A DNA stretch of 7,641 nucleotides from Deltaproteobacteria bacterium (lineage in GTDB: Bacteria > Desulfobacterota > Desulfobacteria > Desulfobacterales > JAUVGT01), in contig JAUVGT010000238.1 of assembly GCA_030593645.1 (NCBI GenBank), forward strand, positions 1 to 7,641. Direction: 5' to 3'. A program made the position numbers and the translations under genes. The notes under the pieces are model-generated. The model was given only the letters and a program-made list of their open reading frames with translations, searched no databases and had not been told where the DNA came from. Shown one piece after another: positions 1 to 4,836 of this stretch. Position 1 is the first letter of the stretch. Every line of letters begins with the position of its first letter.

Positions 1-200
1 ATATTCGCCACCGCGGCCTCAAAAATTTTCTTCTGAAATATTTTAGGATCATATTTATTGGTCATGGCATGATAATCAACAATACAAAAGATACAATCAT
101 ATTCATCCAGCATATGCACCCAGTTCTTAATCGCGCCGATATAGTTACCAATATGAATATCACCTGATGGCTGTATCCCGCTAAATACTTTCTTTTTCAT
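1..200 (-). CDS. trpS: Tryptophanyl-tRNA synthetase, N-terminal fragment cut by window edge
   Basis: This is the start of a class I aminoacyl-tRNA synthetase that charges tRNA-Trp with tryptophan in the cytoplasm. The 66 visible codons begin MKKKVFSGIQPSGDIHIGNY, which carries the TrpS form of the HIGH signature (PSG at 11-13, HIGN at 16-19). They continue to DYHAMT at 42-47, the usual D-x-HA-x-T segment of the Rossmann active site. The reading frame is open to the window edge, so the C-terminal four fifths of the protein lie outside. The ATG at 198-200 is preceded on the minus strand by GGAAAGAACG, an acceptable Shine-Dalgarno. A TTGACA box lies upstream (264-269, minus) but no good -10 follows at normal spacing. 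The next gene upstream on this strand is a serine hydrolase 201 bp away, so trpS probably has its own promoter. The family call is secure. Confidence 0.95.
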   Translation of the reverse strand, partial: MKKKVFSGIQPSGDIHIGNYIGAIKNWVHMLDEYDCIFCIVDYHAMTNKYDPKIFQKKIFEAAVAN

Positions 201-284
201 CGTTCTTTCCAATCTTTATATTAATTTTTAAAGTAACACTTACCTGGCGTATCCACACCTGATTGTCAAGGGATAACCATTTTT

Positions 285-340
285 AGGGTGTCATTAAAAG
301 TAATGGATTTAATCCTTTTCCATCACTTTTAATGACACCT
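285..340. repeat. 56-bp inverted repeat between trpS and the 402-1805 gene
   Basis: Two arms of about 22-23 bp face each other: 285-307 (starting AGGGTGTCATTAAAAG) and 319-340 (its reverse complement starts AGGTGTCATTAAAAG). They differ by one base and a one-base G-run length change, and an 11-base AT-rich loop separates them. The transcript of either strand would form a long hairpin. It lies downstream of the serine hydrolase stop at 402, so it could end or stabilise that message, but no clean U-run follows the stem on either strand. A small non-autonomous repeat is an equally good reading. Confidence 0.7.
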
Positions 341-401
341 CCCCATTTTTATAGCCGTACCCATAGACATAACTATTTGAAATTTTAAATATTTCTACTC
401 A

Positions 402-1805
402 TCAGTTTTCGATACTCTCAAGAACCTGCCTGATAAATCCTTCTTCATCCCAGTGCGTTTTATCCTGTGTGACACCCATTCTCACAATAATCAAATCCCT
501 GGAAGGAATGATGGCCACAATCTGGTAATTATATCCATGCAAAAAGATTGTATCGGTCGGCAGACTCGGAAATTTTCGATTCCCCGGATTCCCTTTTTCC
601 CCGGCGTTCAACCAAAACTGGGCTCCGTATTCACCCATGGGAGCCATGGGGGTGGGTGTCGTTGAATATTTTACCCACCCTTCAGGCAAAATTCTTTCCC
701 CGTTCCATACACCATCATTTTTAATAAAAACACCAAACCTGGCCCAGTCCCTTGCAGTGGCGTACATATAGCTTGATCCCACAAGGGATCCGGAAGCATC
801 CGGCTCGATAATAGCCGAGTGCATACCAATCCGGTTAAAGAGCCGCTCCCTGGTAAAAGTGATCGTATCCGACAGGGTACCACCCACGCTGTCTTGTATA
901 ATCCTGGCGATTATATTTGCCGTACCGCTGGAGTAATACCATTTTTTATCCGGCTCAGCTTGAAGCGGTTTGGACTCCGCGTAATCCGCCATACTTTTAC
1001 TTTCATAAAGCATGTGGGTAGCATCTTTAAAAGGAGCATAAACCTCTTCAAATTCAAGCCCGCTCGACATCCTGAGCAAGTGGTCGATTGTAATCTTTCC
1101 GCGGGGGTCTTCCGCACCTCGCCATGAAGCGACCGGTGCCGGTTTCATGATATCAAGGCCTTTCTCTTTAACAAGTATTCCAACCAGAGCGTTTGTAACG
1201 CTTTTAGACATGGACCAGCCCAGAATGGGTGTTGAAGCAGTGAACTGGTTCTCGTATTTTTCCGCGATGAGTTTGTCTTGATATACAATCACAACAGCCT
1301 GTGTATTTTTTAGTGTTTCTGTTTTCGATTCCTGAAAAGCCGCTTCAATAACATCCGCCAGTTTCTTCCGGTTTACTTCAGCCGGGATTTCACTGAATTC
1401 TACAGATTCGCCGATGGGCCAAACCGGATCGGAGTTTCCTTTTTTCCGTGGCATAATACCTTTTGCCTGGTTCAGCAGTTCTTCTCTTGAAGTGTCTATC
1501 GCCAGGGTACAGCCGCACTCTTCCCGGTATACAGCGGTGAGCGGACTCCAGAAACCAAACCCTTTTGATGTAACGGTTTTATTCTTTCGATCAACATCGC
1601 ATTTAATAATGCTGAATAACGGATGGGTTGGTTTAACATCATTTTCAAAAACAATCACCGGATCCCGATTGGCCAGGAAAACCTGCGAACAAACATATTT
1701 GGCAGAATAACCCGTACCCGCTGGCATGGCAGCATTCAAAAAGTAAATGGCGTATCCGAATACACCGATAAAAATAAAACCGATCAACCACAATAACTTT
1801 TTCAT
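402..1805 (-). CDS. Membrane-anchored serine hydrolase (class C beta-lactamase / NylB-like fold)
   Basis: This 467-aa protein belongs to the penicillin-binding-protein-like serine hydrolases (beta-lactamase class C, COG1680 type), which act on amide or ester bonds. Its substrate cannot be told from sequence. Residues 4-23 form one hydrophobic helix after MKK, so it is likely an uncleaved signal anchor with the rest in the periplasm. The catalytic motifs are in order: S198-M-S-K201 (nucleophile and general base), Y291-S-S (second motif, in KWYYSSGT), and H423-G-Y near the C-terminus, in the place of the K/H-x-G motif. The overall pattern resembles 6-aminohexanoate-dimer hydrolase relatives. 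Residues 24-140 are an extra N-terminal region with four cysteines (39, 69, 97, 99) and the segment YREECGCTL, which I recall as common in this subfamily. The ATG is supported by AAGAGG about 8 bases upstream. A possible promoter lies at 1884-1910. The stop is TGA at 402-404. The fold is secure and the function is not. Confidence 0.93.
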   Translation of the reverse strand: MKKLLWLIGFIFIGVFGYAIYFLNAAMPAGTGYSAKYVCSQVFLANRDPVIVFENDVKPTHPLFSIIKCDVDRKNKTVTSKGFGFWSPLTAVYREECGCTLAIDTSREELLNQAKGIMPRKKGNSDPVWPIGESVEFSEIPAEVNRKKLADVIEAAFQESKTETLKNTQAVVIVYQDKLIAEKYENQFTASTPILGWSMSKSVTNALVGILVKEKGLDIMKPAPVASWRGAEDPRGKITIDHLLRMSSGLEFEEVYAPFKDATHMLYESKSMADYAESKPLQAEPDKKWYYSSGTANIIARIIQDSVGGTLSDTITFTRERLFNRIGMHSAIIEPDASGSLVGSSYMYATARDWARFGVFIKNDGVWNGERILPEGWVKYSTTPTPMAPMGEYGAQFWLNAGEKGNPGNRKFPSLPTDTIFLHGYNYQIVAIIPSRDLIIVRMGVTQDKTHWDEEGFIRQVLESIEN

Positions 1806-1849
1806 AAATGAACCTCTTATCCGCCCTTTAATATCAGCGGAACGTTAAA

Positions 1850-2011
1850 ATGAAAACCATATTTCAGAATGCCGAAATTGTTTTTTATATTGAATTTACA
1901 CAAAGGTCAAGTCCGGCTGGAATTATCGATGTTAGTACTAAAACAAAAGAACATATCACAAAAATTCAATTTCATGTAAGTGAATGGGCACAAATATTTT
2001 CAGGAAATTAA
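1850..2011 (+). CDS. Short ORF, 53 aa, unrecognised, possibly a real small protein
   Basis: An ATG at 1850 opens a 53-codon frame ending in TAA at 2009-2011. The product starts MKTIFQNAEIVFYIEF and contains RSSPAGIIDVSTKTKEHITK, then a C-terminal FHVSEWAQIFSGN. Its composition looks protein-like: alternating hydrophobic residues suggest beta strands, charge is balanced, and no rare-codon or low-complexity stretch is seen. A weak Shine-Dalgarno (GCGGAA) lies about 9 bases upstream. It is divergent from the serine hydrolase that begins at 1805, with 44 bp between starts, and converges on the gene remnant ending at 2035. I do not recognise a family. It could be a chance ORF or a fragment of a larger lost gene, since the upstream frame gives no clear extension. 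Kept as tentative. Confidence 0.45.
   Translation: MKTIFQNAEIVFYIEFTQRSSPAGIIDVSTKTKEHITKIQFHVSEWAQIFSGN
1884..1910 (-). promoter_or_regulatory. Candidate sigma-70 promoter for the serine hydrolase at 402-1805
   Basis: On the minus strand TTGACC (1905-1910) is followed after 15 bases by TATAAA (1884-1889), about 80 bases before the ATG at 1805. The spacing is shorter than the ideal 17, and a weaker TAAAAA lies at spacing 17. It falls inside the short plus-strand ORF at 1850-2011, so both cannot be optimised freely. Weak evidence only. Confidence 0.3.
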
Positions 2012-2034
2012 TCGAAACGGTTTAAAATCCGCTT

Positions 2035-2476
2035 CTATTGCTCCTTTGCTAAGGCCTGTATTATTTTAATCTTCATTTGAAGTATTTTCAGGTTTTGGCG
2101 CAGCTTCTCCACTTTCCTGACCTGAACAGAAAGTTTCTGACGCTCATCACAAAAGTTTTTAATTTGCTGAGACGTATTCAGTATTCGTCCCTTGTATGGC
2201 CATAACCATACACTGCTTTTTCGAGGTATACATAATTCCTGATCCGTGCTTTTCCGTTTCGATTTTGATTTTTTGTGTGAATCGGGAATAAAAGCATAAA
2301 TGATAAGCTGTACCGGATATTTATTTGAAAAAATAAATTCCTTTTATATCCGAGTCTTCCGTACTCTCACCCGCCGCCAGGGCTATGGCAGACAGGTCAG
2401 CGGTTTTATATTTTATTTCCGAATGAGTGTTTACCTGTGGAAAATACGGATCGGAAATGGTTTCAAAACCGTTTGA
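2035..2476 (-). pseudogene. Frameshifted gene remnant, family unrecognised, coiled-coil C-terminus
   Basis: Two overlapping minus-strand open segments join into one protein-like reading. Segment one (2324-2476, 51 codons) includes ISDPYFPQVNTHSEIKYK and ALAAGESTEDSDIKGIYFF, then hits TAA at 2321-2323. Segment two (2035-2343, 102 codons, another frame) includes NKYPVQLIIYAFIPDSH, a Lys/Ser-rich stretch, and a heptad-like tail around CDERQKLSVQVRKVEKL. It ends in TAG at 2035-2037. Neither has a convincing start codon and Shine-Dalgarno. A third frame just upstream (about 2470-2500, reading KPKPDCRFDQ) may add a further piece. The shift lies in a T-rich run within an inverted repeat (2314-2352). 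This looks like a decayed gene with one or two frameshifts. A true programmed frameshift or a sequencing error are alternatives. I do not recognise the family. Confidence 0.5.
2314..2352. repeat. AT-rich hairpin at the frameshift point of the gene remnant
   Basis: Outer arms CGGATAT (2314-2320) and ATATCCG (2346-2352) enclose inner arms TTTATTT (2320-2326) and AAATAAA (2331-2337) around a GAAA loop. The two reading frames of the remnant at 2035-2476 exchange within it, in a T-rich run as read on the minus strand. It could be slippage-prone DNA or a small insertion that broke the gene. Confidence 0.5.
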
Positions 2477-2500
2477 TCAAATCTGCAATCCGGTTTCGGC

Positions 2501-2815
2501 TTACCGGCTCAGATAAAACAATGCTTTAATAACCGTATATGGCAATATAATGGTATCCACAACAAGGCTGAATGGCACATCAATAATTGGAAACAACTTT
2601 AAACCACCCAACCCGGAATAATCTTTTCCCAAGTCAGAAAGCTCTTTTACAGCTGTGATATCACAGCGGACACCGCAATATACCGGCATCTTTGAGTAAT
2701 CTCTGCATGGACTATCACCGCTAAAACACCCAAAAGTACCACAGCCGTTGATGATGATTAATGAAAAAATGAGTAGAATGGATAGCCTGATTTTTCGATT
2801 TACAAATAGTGTCAT
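2501..2815 (-). CDS. YceK/YidQ-like outer-envelope lipoprotein (DUF1375 family)
   Basis: This is a 104-aa small lipoprotein resembling the Enterobacterial YceK/YidQ family, whose function is unknown. The N-terminus has a basic start (MTLFVNRKIR), a hydrophobic core (LSILLIFSLIII) and a lipobox I-N-G-C with lipidation expected at Cys25. The family-like landmarks are YCGVRCDI at 46-53 and PFSLVVDTIILP at 81-92, matching the conserved YxGV-x-D and PFSLVxDTxxLP segments. Several cysteines (30, 37, 47, 51) could form disulfides. I chose the ATG at 2813-2815 because it gives a complete lipoprotein signal and is preceded by AAAGGAAC at good distance. A longer frame up to 2950 runs into the palindromic repeat and adds an implausible N-terminus. 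A possible promoter at 2874-2901 borrows its -35 from the repeat edge. Confidence 0.85.
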   Translation of the reverse strand: MTLFVNRKIRLSILLIFSLIIINGCGTFGCFSGDSPCRDYSKMPVYCGVRCDITAVKELSDLGKDYSGLGGLKLFPIIDVPFSLVVDTIILPYTVIKALFYLSR

Positions 2816-2873
2816 ATCAAATGTTCCTTTCTGGAATAGATATAATATATTTGAATAGTGGAGAAATATTTTC

Positions 2874-2901
2874 TTTATAACAACGATGATGGTTTCGTAA
2901 A
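2874..2901 (-). promoter_or_regulatory. Candidate promoter for the lipoprotein gene, -35 inside the repeat
   Basis: On the minus strand TTTACG (2896-2901) is followed after 16 bases by TATAAA (2874-2879), about 60 bases before the ATG at 2815. The -10 matches the sigma-70 consensus in five of six bases and the -35 in four. The -35 is part of the repeated TCGTAAAAAGT module, read outward. Confidence 0.35.
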
Positions 2902-3060
2902 AAGTCCGAATTAGACTGTTTCGTAAAAAGTTCAAATTCAAGGCGTGCAAATTTCGTAATCATGAAGCGTACTTATAGTACGTTGAATGATTGCGAAATG
3001 CAGCACAACGCAGAAGTTGGACTTTTTACGAGACTGTCAACGATGATCTCGTAAAAAGTT
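2881..3060. repeat. Compound palindromic interspersed repeat (MITE-like)
   Basis: The core is an imperfect palindrome of about 125 bp (2914-3038) centred on CGTACTTATAGTACG at 2968-2982. It begins with GACTGTTTCGTAAAAAG and ends with the reverse complement of GACAGTCTCGTAAAAAG. The 11-mer TCGTAAAAAGT occurs four times: direct at 2895-2905, 2921-2931 and 3049-3059, and inverted at 3021-3031. A 10-bp direct repeat CAACGATGAT lies at both flanks (2881-2890 and 3038-3047). There is no coding capacity. A partial second copy sits at 7597-7641 with 39 of 45 bases identical to 2888-2932. I associate such elements with Desulfobacterales genomes from memory. It is likely a non-autonomous mobile or REP-like element. 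Confidence 0.85.
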
Positions 3061-3090
3061 TGAATGTGAATGTAATTATTATATTTTTTT

Positions 3091-3119
3091 AACCACGAAA
3101 CACATAGGGCTTGGTGGTT
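3091..3119. repeat. Short inverted repeat downstream of the zinc-ribbon gene
   Basis: AACCACGAA (3091-3099) and TTGGTGGTT (3111-3119) form a 9-bp stem with one mismatch around an 11-base loop. It sits 9 bases past the stop of the gene at 3129. A run of seven T precedes it on the plus strand, which becomes an A-run after the stem in the direction of that gene, so it is not a standard intrinsic terminator for it. Confidence 0.5.
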
Positions 3120-3128
3120 TCTATAAAA

Positions 3129-3581
3129 TTATTTAATCGAGTCAGATATTTCCCCGATACCTTTGGAAATATCCCGAACATTTATTTGTCTGTTATCAAT
3201 CCACCATTTTGCCTCAATATTTTTCTGCCACTCCTTCATAAACATATCAAACGCCTTATCTGACAGTTTCTTTTCATCATCACTTTCGAATGTGAGGCTT
3301 TGCTTTAAATAATCGACCTTTTTAATCAGATCCCCCCTGATCTTCGCTGCCCATGAAATCATTTTCGGTGTGCCTTCAAGTTCTGGAAATCCAATGGCCT
3401 TTTGTGTCTTTGTCAGTGCGGCGGTCTGCTGATCAAAATATTCCTTTTTACATTTTTCACAATACCAATCCTTTTTATCCGCGAGAAACAAATTTTTCTC
3501 GTGGCTCTCAAAAAGCTCAACCTTAAATGTTTGGCGGCATGTCGAACATCTTACATCATACTTATAGATTTCATCGGTCAT
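3129..3581 (-). CDS. Small zinc-ribbon protein with C-terminal WWIDNR motif, function unknown
   Basis: With the start chosen this is a 150-aa, probably cytoplasmic protein. Two CxxC pairs, C12-STC15 and C41-EKC44, are spaced like a treble-clef or zinc-ribbon site and are separated by about 25 charged residues. The middle has FPELEGTPKMISWAAKIR and the C-terminal half ends in AKWWIDNR followed by a helical tail. I recall a widespread uncharacterised family combining a CxxC pair, a G(S/T)xKxxxWAxxIR helix and a WWIxNR motif, and this fits. No catalytic residues are evident. Start choice: ATG at 3579-3581 gives MTDEIYKYDV. A GTG at 3609-3611 would add 10 residues but overlaps the GGGAGG that would serve as its own Shine-Dalgarno, so I prefer the ATG although its own site is weak. 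It is divergent from the M50 gene. A 23-codon ORF (3633-3704, minus) precedes it. Confidence 0.8.
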   Translation of the reverse strand: MTDEIYKYDVRCSTCRQTFKVELFESHEKNLFLADKKDWYCEKCKKEYFDQQTAALTKTQKAIGFPELEGTPKMISWAAKIRGDLIKKVDYLKQSLTFESDDEKKLSDKAFDMFMKEWQKNIEAKWWIDNRQINVRDISKGIGEISDSIK

Positions 3582-3632
3582 CTTCAATTCATGAGTCAGG
3601 ATCTGACCCACCTCCCTATATGTTTTAATCAG

Positions 3633-3704
3633 TTATTTTAACCAATAGACAACTGTTTTTTCCATATCATCAATCAAACTTAAAGCCAATTCTAATCTTC
3701 CCAT
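3633..3704 (-). other. Possible 23-codon leader ORF upstream of the zinc-ribbon gene
   Basis: ATG at 3702-3704 with AAGG seven bases before it opens a 23-codon frame reading MGRLELALSLIDD then MEKTVVYWLK, stop TAA at 3633-3635. It lies 51 bp before the ATG chosen for the next gene. It could be a leader peptide, a fragment or chance. There is no family match and no attenuator-like hairpin after it. Confidence 0.2.
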
Positions 3705-3719
3705 TATAAACCCTTAACC

Positions 3720-3747
3720 TTGCCAATATTAATGTAATGTTTATCTT
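3720..3747 (+). promoter_or_regulatory. Candidate sigma-70 promoter for the M50 protease gene
   Basis: TTGCCA (3720-3725) and TATCTT (3742-3747) are 16 bases apart and about 92 bases before the ATG at 3840. The match to consensus is moderate (five of six at -35, four of six at -10). The region is AT-rich, so a chance match is possible. Confidence 0.35.
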
Positions 3748-3839
3748 AAAAGAGCCCGAAAACTCTATCTTATTTTAATCTGGAATAACTGTTCTAATTC
3801 GGTATAGCGGGAGAAATTCACACTTAGTAAGGATAACAA

Positions 3840-4475
3840 ATGAATATACAAGACCTTCTATTGATTGCGCCACCGATTTTATTCGCGTTAACAATTCACG
3901 AATTTTCGCATGCTTATATTGCCTACTCATACGGAGATGATACCGCAAAGCAAGCCGGGCGCTTGACCTTGAATCCGATAAAGCATTTAGATCCGCTTGG
4001 TACGATCATGCTGTTCATTGTTCATATTGGATGGGCCAAGCCTGTGCCTGTCAATCCGCACCTTTTAAGAAATCCCAAAAAAGATATGCTCTGGATCAGT
4101 GCGGCAGGACCCCTGTCGAATATGCTTATGGCGCTTATCAGCGGCCTGCTTTACAGGCTTCTATGTGCTGCTTTTGGGGATCCAGCACAGGGTTCCTTTA
4201 TGGATTCGCTTATGTTGATGGTAAAATTCAGCCTGACAATCAACCTGGTTCTGGCAATTTTCAACATACTCCCCATCGCCCCCCTGGATGGTTCTAAAAT
4301 TTTATACGGCATTTTACCGGCCAGATACAGAAGCTTTATTATTTTTCTGGAACGCTACGGACCTTTTATACTCCTCGGATTAATTATTATCGGCCAGGTA
4401 ACTGATGTGTCCGTATTGGGTGCACTCATTTGGCCGTTTGTAAAATTTTTTTCGAAACTGTTTGGAGGAATATAA
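3840..4475 (+). CDS. Site-2 protease family (M50) intramembrane metalloprotease, compact type
   Basis: This 211-aa polytopic membrane protein is of the short M50 type (YwhC/S2P-like, without PDZ domain), and its length is normal for that group. Intramembrane zinc proteases of this family cut transmembrane substrates. The zinc and catalytic motif is H20-E21-F-S-H24 in the first helix, and the third zinc ligand is D150 in the C-terminal N142-ILPIAPLDG151 segment. Between them lie the expected conserved pieces: LNPIKHLDPLGT (44-55), GWAKPVPVNP (64-73) and the membrane-reentrant AAGPLSN (88-94). About five hydrophobic segments are visible. The start has AAGGA six bases upstream. In Desulfobacterota I would expect this gene directly before trpS in the same direction. 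Here trpS lies 3.6 kb away in the opposite orientation. The substrate is unknown. It converges with the small gene ending at 4521. Confidence 0.94.
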   Translation: MNIQDLLLIAPPILFALTIHEFSHAYIAYSYGDDTAKQAGRLTLNPIKHLDPLGTIMLFIVHIGWAKPVPVNPHLLRNPKKDMLWISAAGPLSNMLMALISGLLYRLLCAAFGDPAQGSFMDSLMLMVKFSLTINLVLAIFNILPIAPLDGSKILYGILPARYRSFIIFLERYGPFILLGLIIIGQVTDVSVLGALIWPFVKFFSKLFGGI

Positions 4476-4503
4476 GTAGAGGCGCAATGCATTGCGTCTC
4501 TGC
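4476..4503. repeat. 28-bp palindrome directly after the M50 stop codon
   Basis: The element GTAGAGGCGCAAT/GC/ATTGCGTCTCTGC is a near-perfect palindrome centred on ATGCAT that begins at the base after TAA. It lies in the 45-bp gap between two convergent genes, so it may fold in both transcripts and act as a bidirectional terminator. The nearest T-run is 18 bases further (4523-4532) and is mostly the coding end of the opposite gene, so it is not a textbook intrinsic terminator. I recall near-identical GTAGAGACGC-type palindromes scattered in unrelated bacterial genomes. Confidence 0.7.
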
Positions 4504-4520
4504 AATGGTCTAACGAGGTG

Positions 4521-4718
4521 TCATTTTTTTTTAAAAAGTTTTGTGATATCCAGTCCAAAATACCTCAAACACATCAAAAGCAGTGCGGCAGCAGCCCCTT
4601 CATCCAGGTTCCCAACAAAGGGCATGTTATCCGGGATCAATTCGATAAATCCCATTCCGATATTTAAAAGATATAACAGCGAAATAACACCCAGACAAAA
4701 AACAATTATTTTTTTCAT
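4521..4718 (-). CDS. Small DUF1232-like membrane protein, 65 aa
   Basis: The N-terminal helix (residues 3-20) is followed by FIELIPDNMPFVGNLDEGAA (24-43) and a second hydrophobic helix to about residue 54. The tail is basic (LFKKK). The segment I-E-L-I-P-D-x-x-P-x-x-G-x-L-D-(D/E) is the hallmark of the YkvA/DUF1232 family, small membrane proteins of unknown role. This one is shorter than most and consists of little else. The ATG at 4716-4718 has a strong GGAGG five bases upstream, which argues for a real gene despite its size. It follows the serine hydrolase by 118 bp on the same strand and may be the last gene of that unit. Confidence 0.8.
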   Translation of the reverse strand: MKKIIVFCLGVISLLYLLNIGMGFIELIPDNMPFVGNLDEGAAAALLLMCLRYFGLDITKLFKKK

Positions 4719-4836
4719 AATACCTCCATCATTTTTTTGAATTCACATGACTTTGCCAAAGGTTGAATCTTTTTTTTTGCGTGGTGCCCATCTCTTCATA
4801 TTTCCCGCTTAGAGATAGCGATACTCCAACAGAAGA

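Noticed and set aside
453..1710. Open frames on the plus strand and other frames opposite the serine hydrolase gene
   Set aside because: They are antisense shadows of a well-supported coding frame, with no ribosome site and arginine/serine/proline-rich text typical of antisense frames.
2881..3060. CRISPR-like array
   Set aside because: The repeated modules are unequally spaced, one is inverted, and there are no unique spacers or cas genes.
3091..3119. AACCAC/GTGGTT hairpin considered as the intrinsic terminator of the zinc-ribbon gene
   Set aside because: In the direction of that gene the stem is followed by A residues, so the required U-run is missing. Kept only as an inverted repeat.
3402..3641. 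79-codon plus-strand frame opposite the zinc-ribbon gene
   Set aside because: Antisense to the CxxC-containing frame. Its Phe/Ile/Leu-rich text comes from Lys/Asp/Glu codons read backwards.
4516..4525. AGGTGTCATT shared with the arms of the 285-340 inverted repeat, considered as an inversion breakpoint scar
   Set aside because: Only 10 bases match, and they lie at the end of a coding sequence. A chance match is likely in a window of this size.
4790..4816. ATCTCT/AGAGAT hairpin between the serine hydrolase and the DUF1232-like gene, considered as a terminator
   Set aside because: The stem is only six bases with a 15-base loop, and the run of identical bases after it on the minus strand is A, not T.
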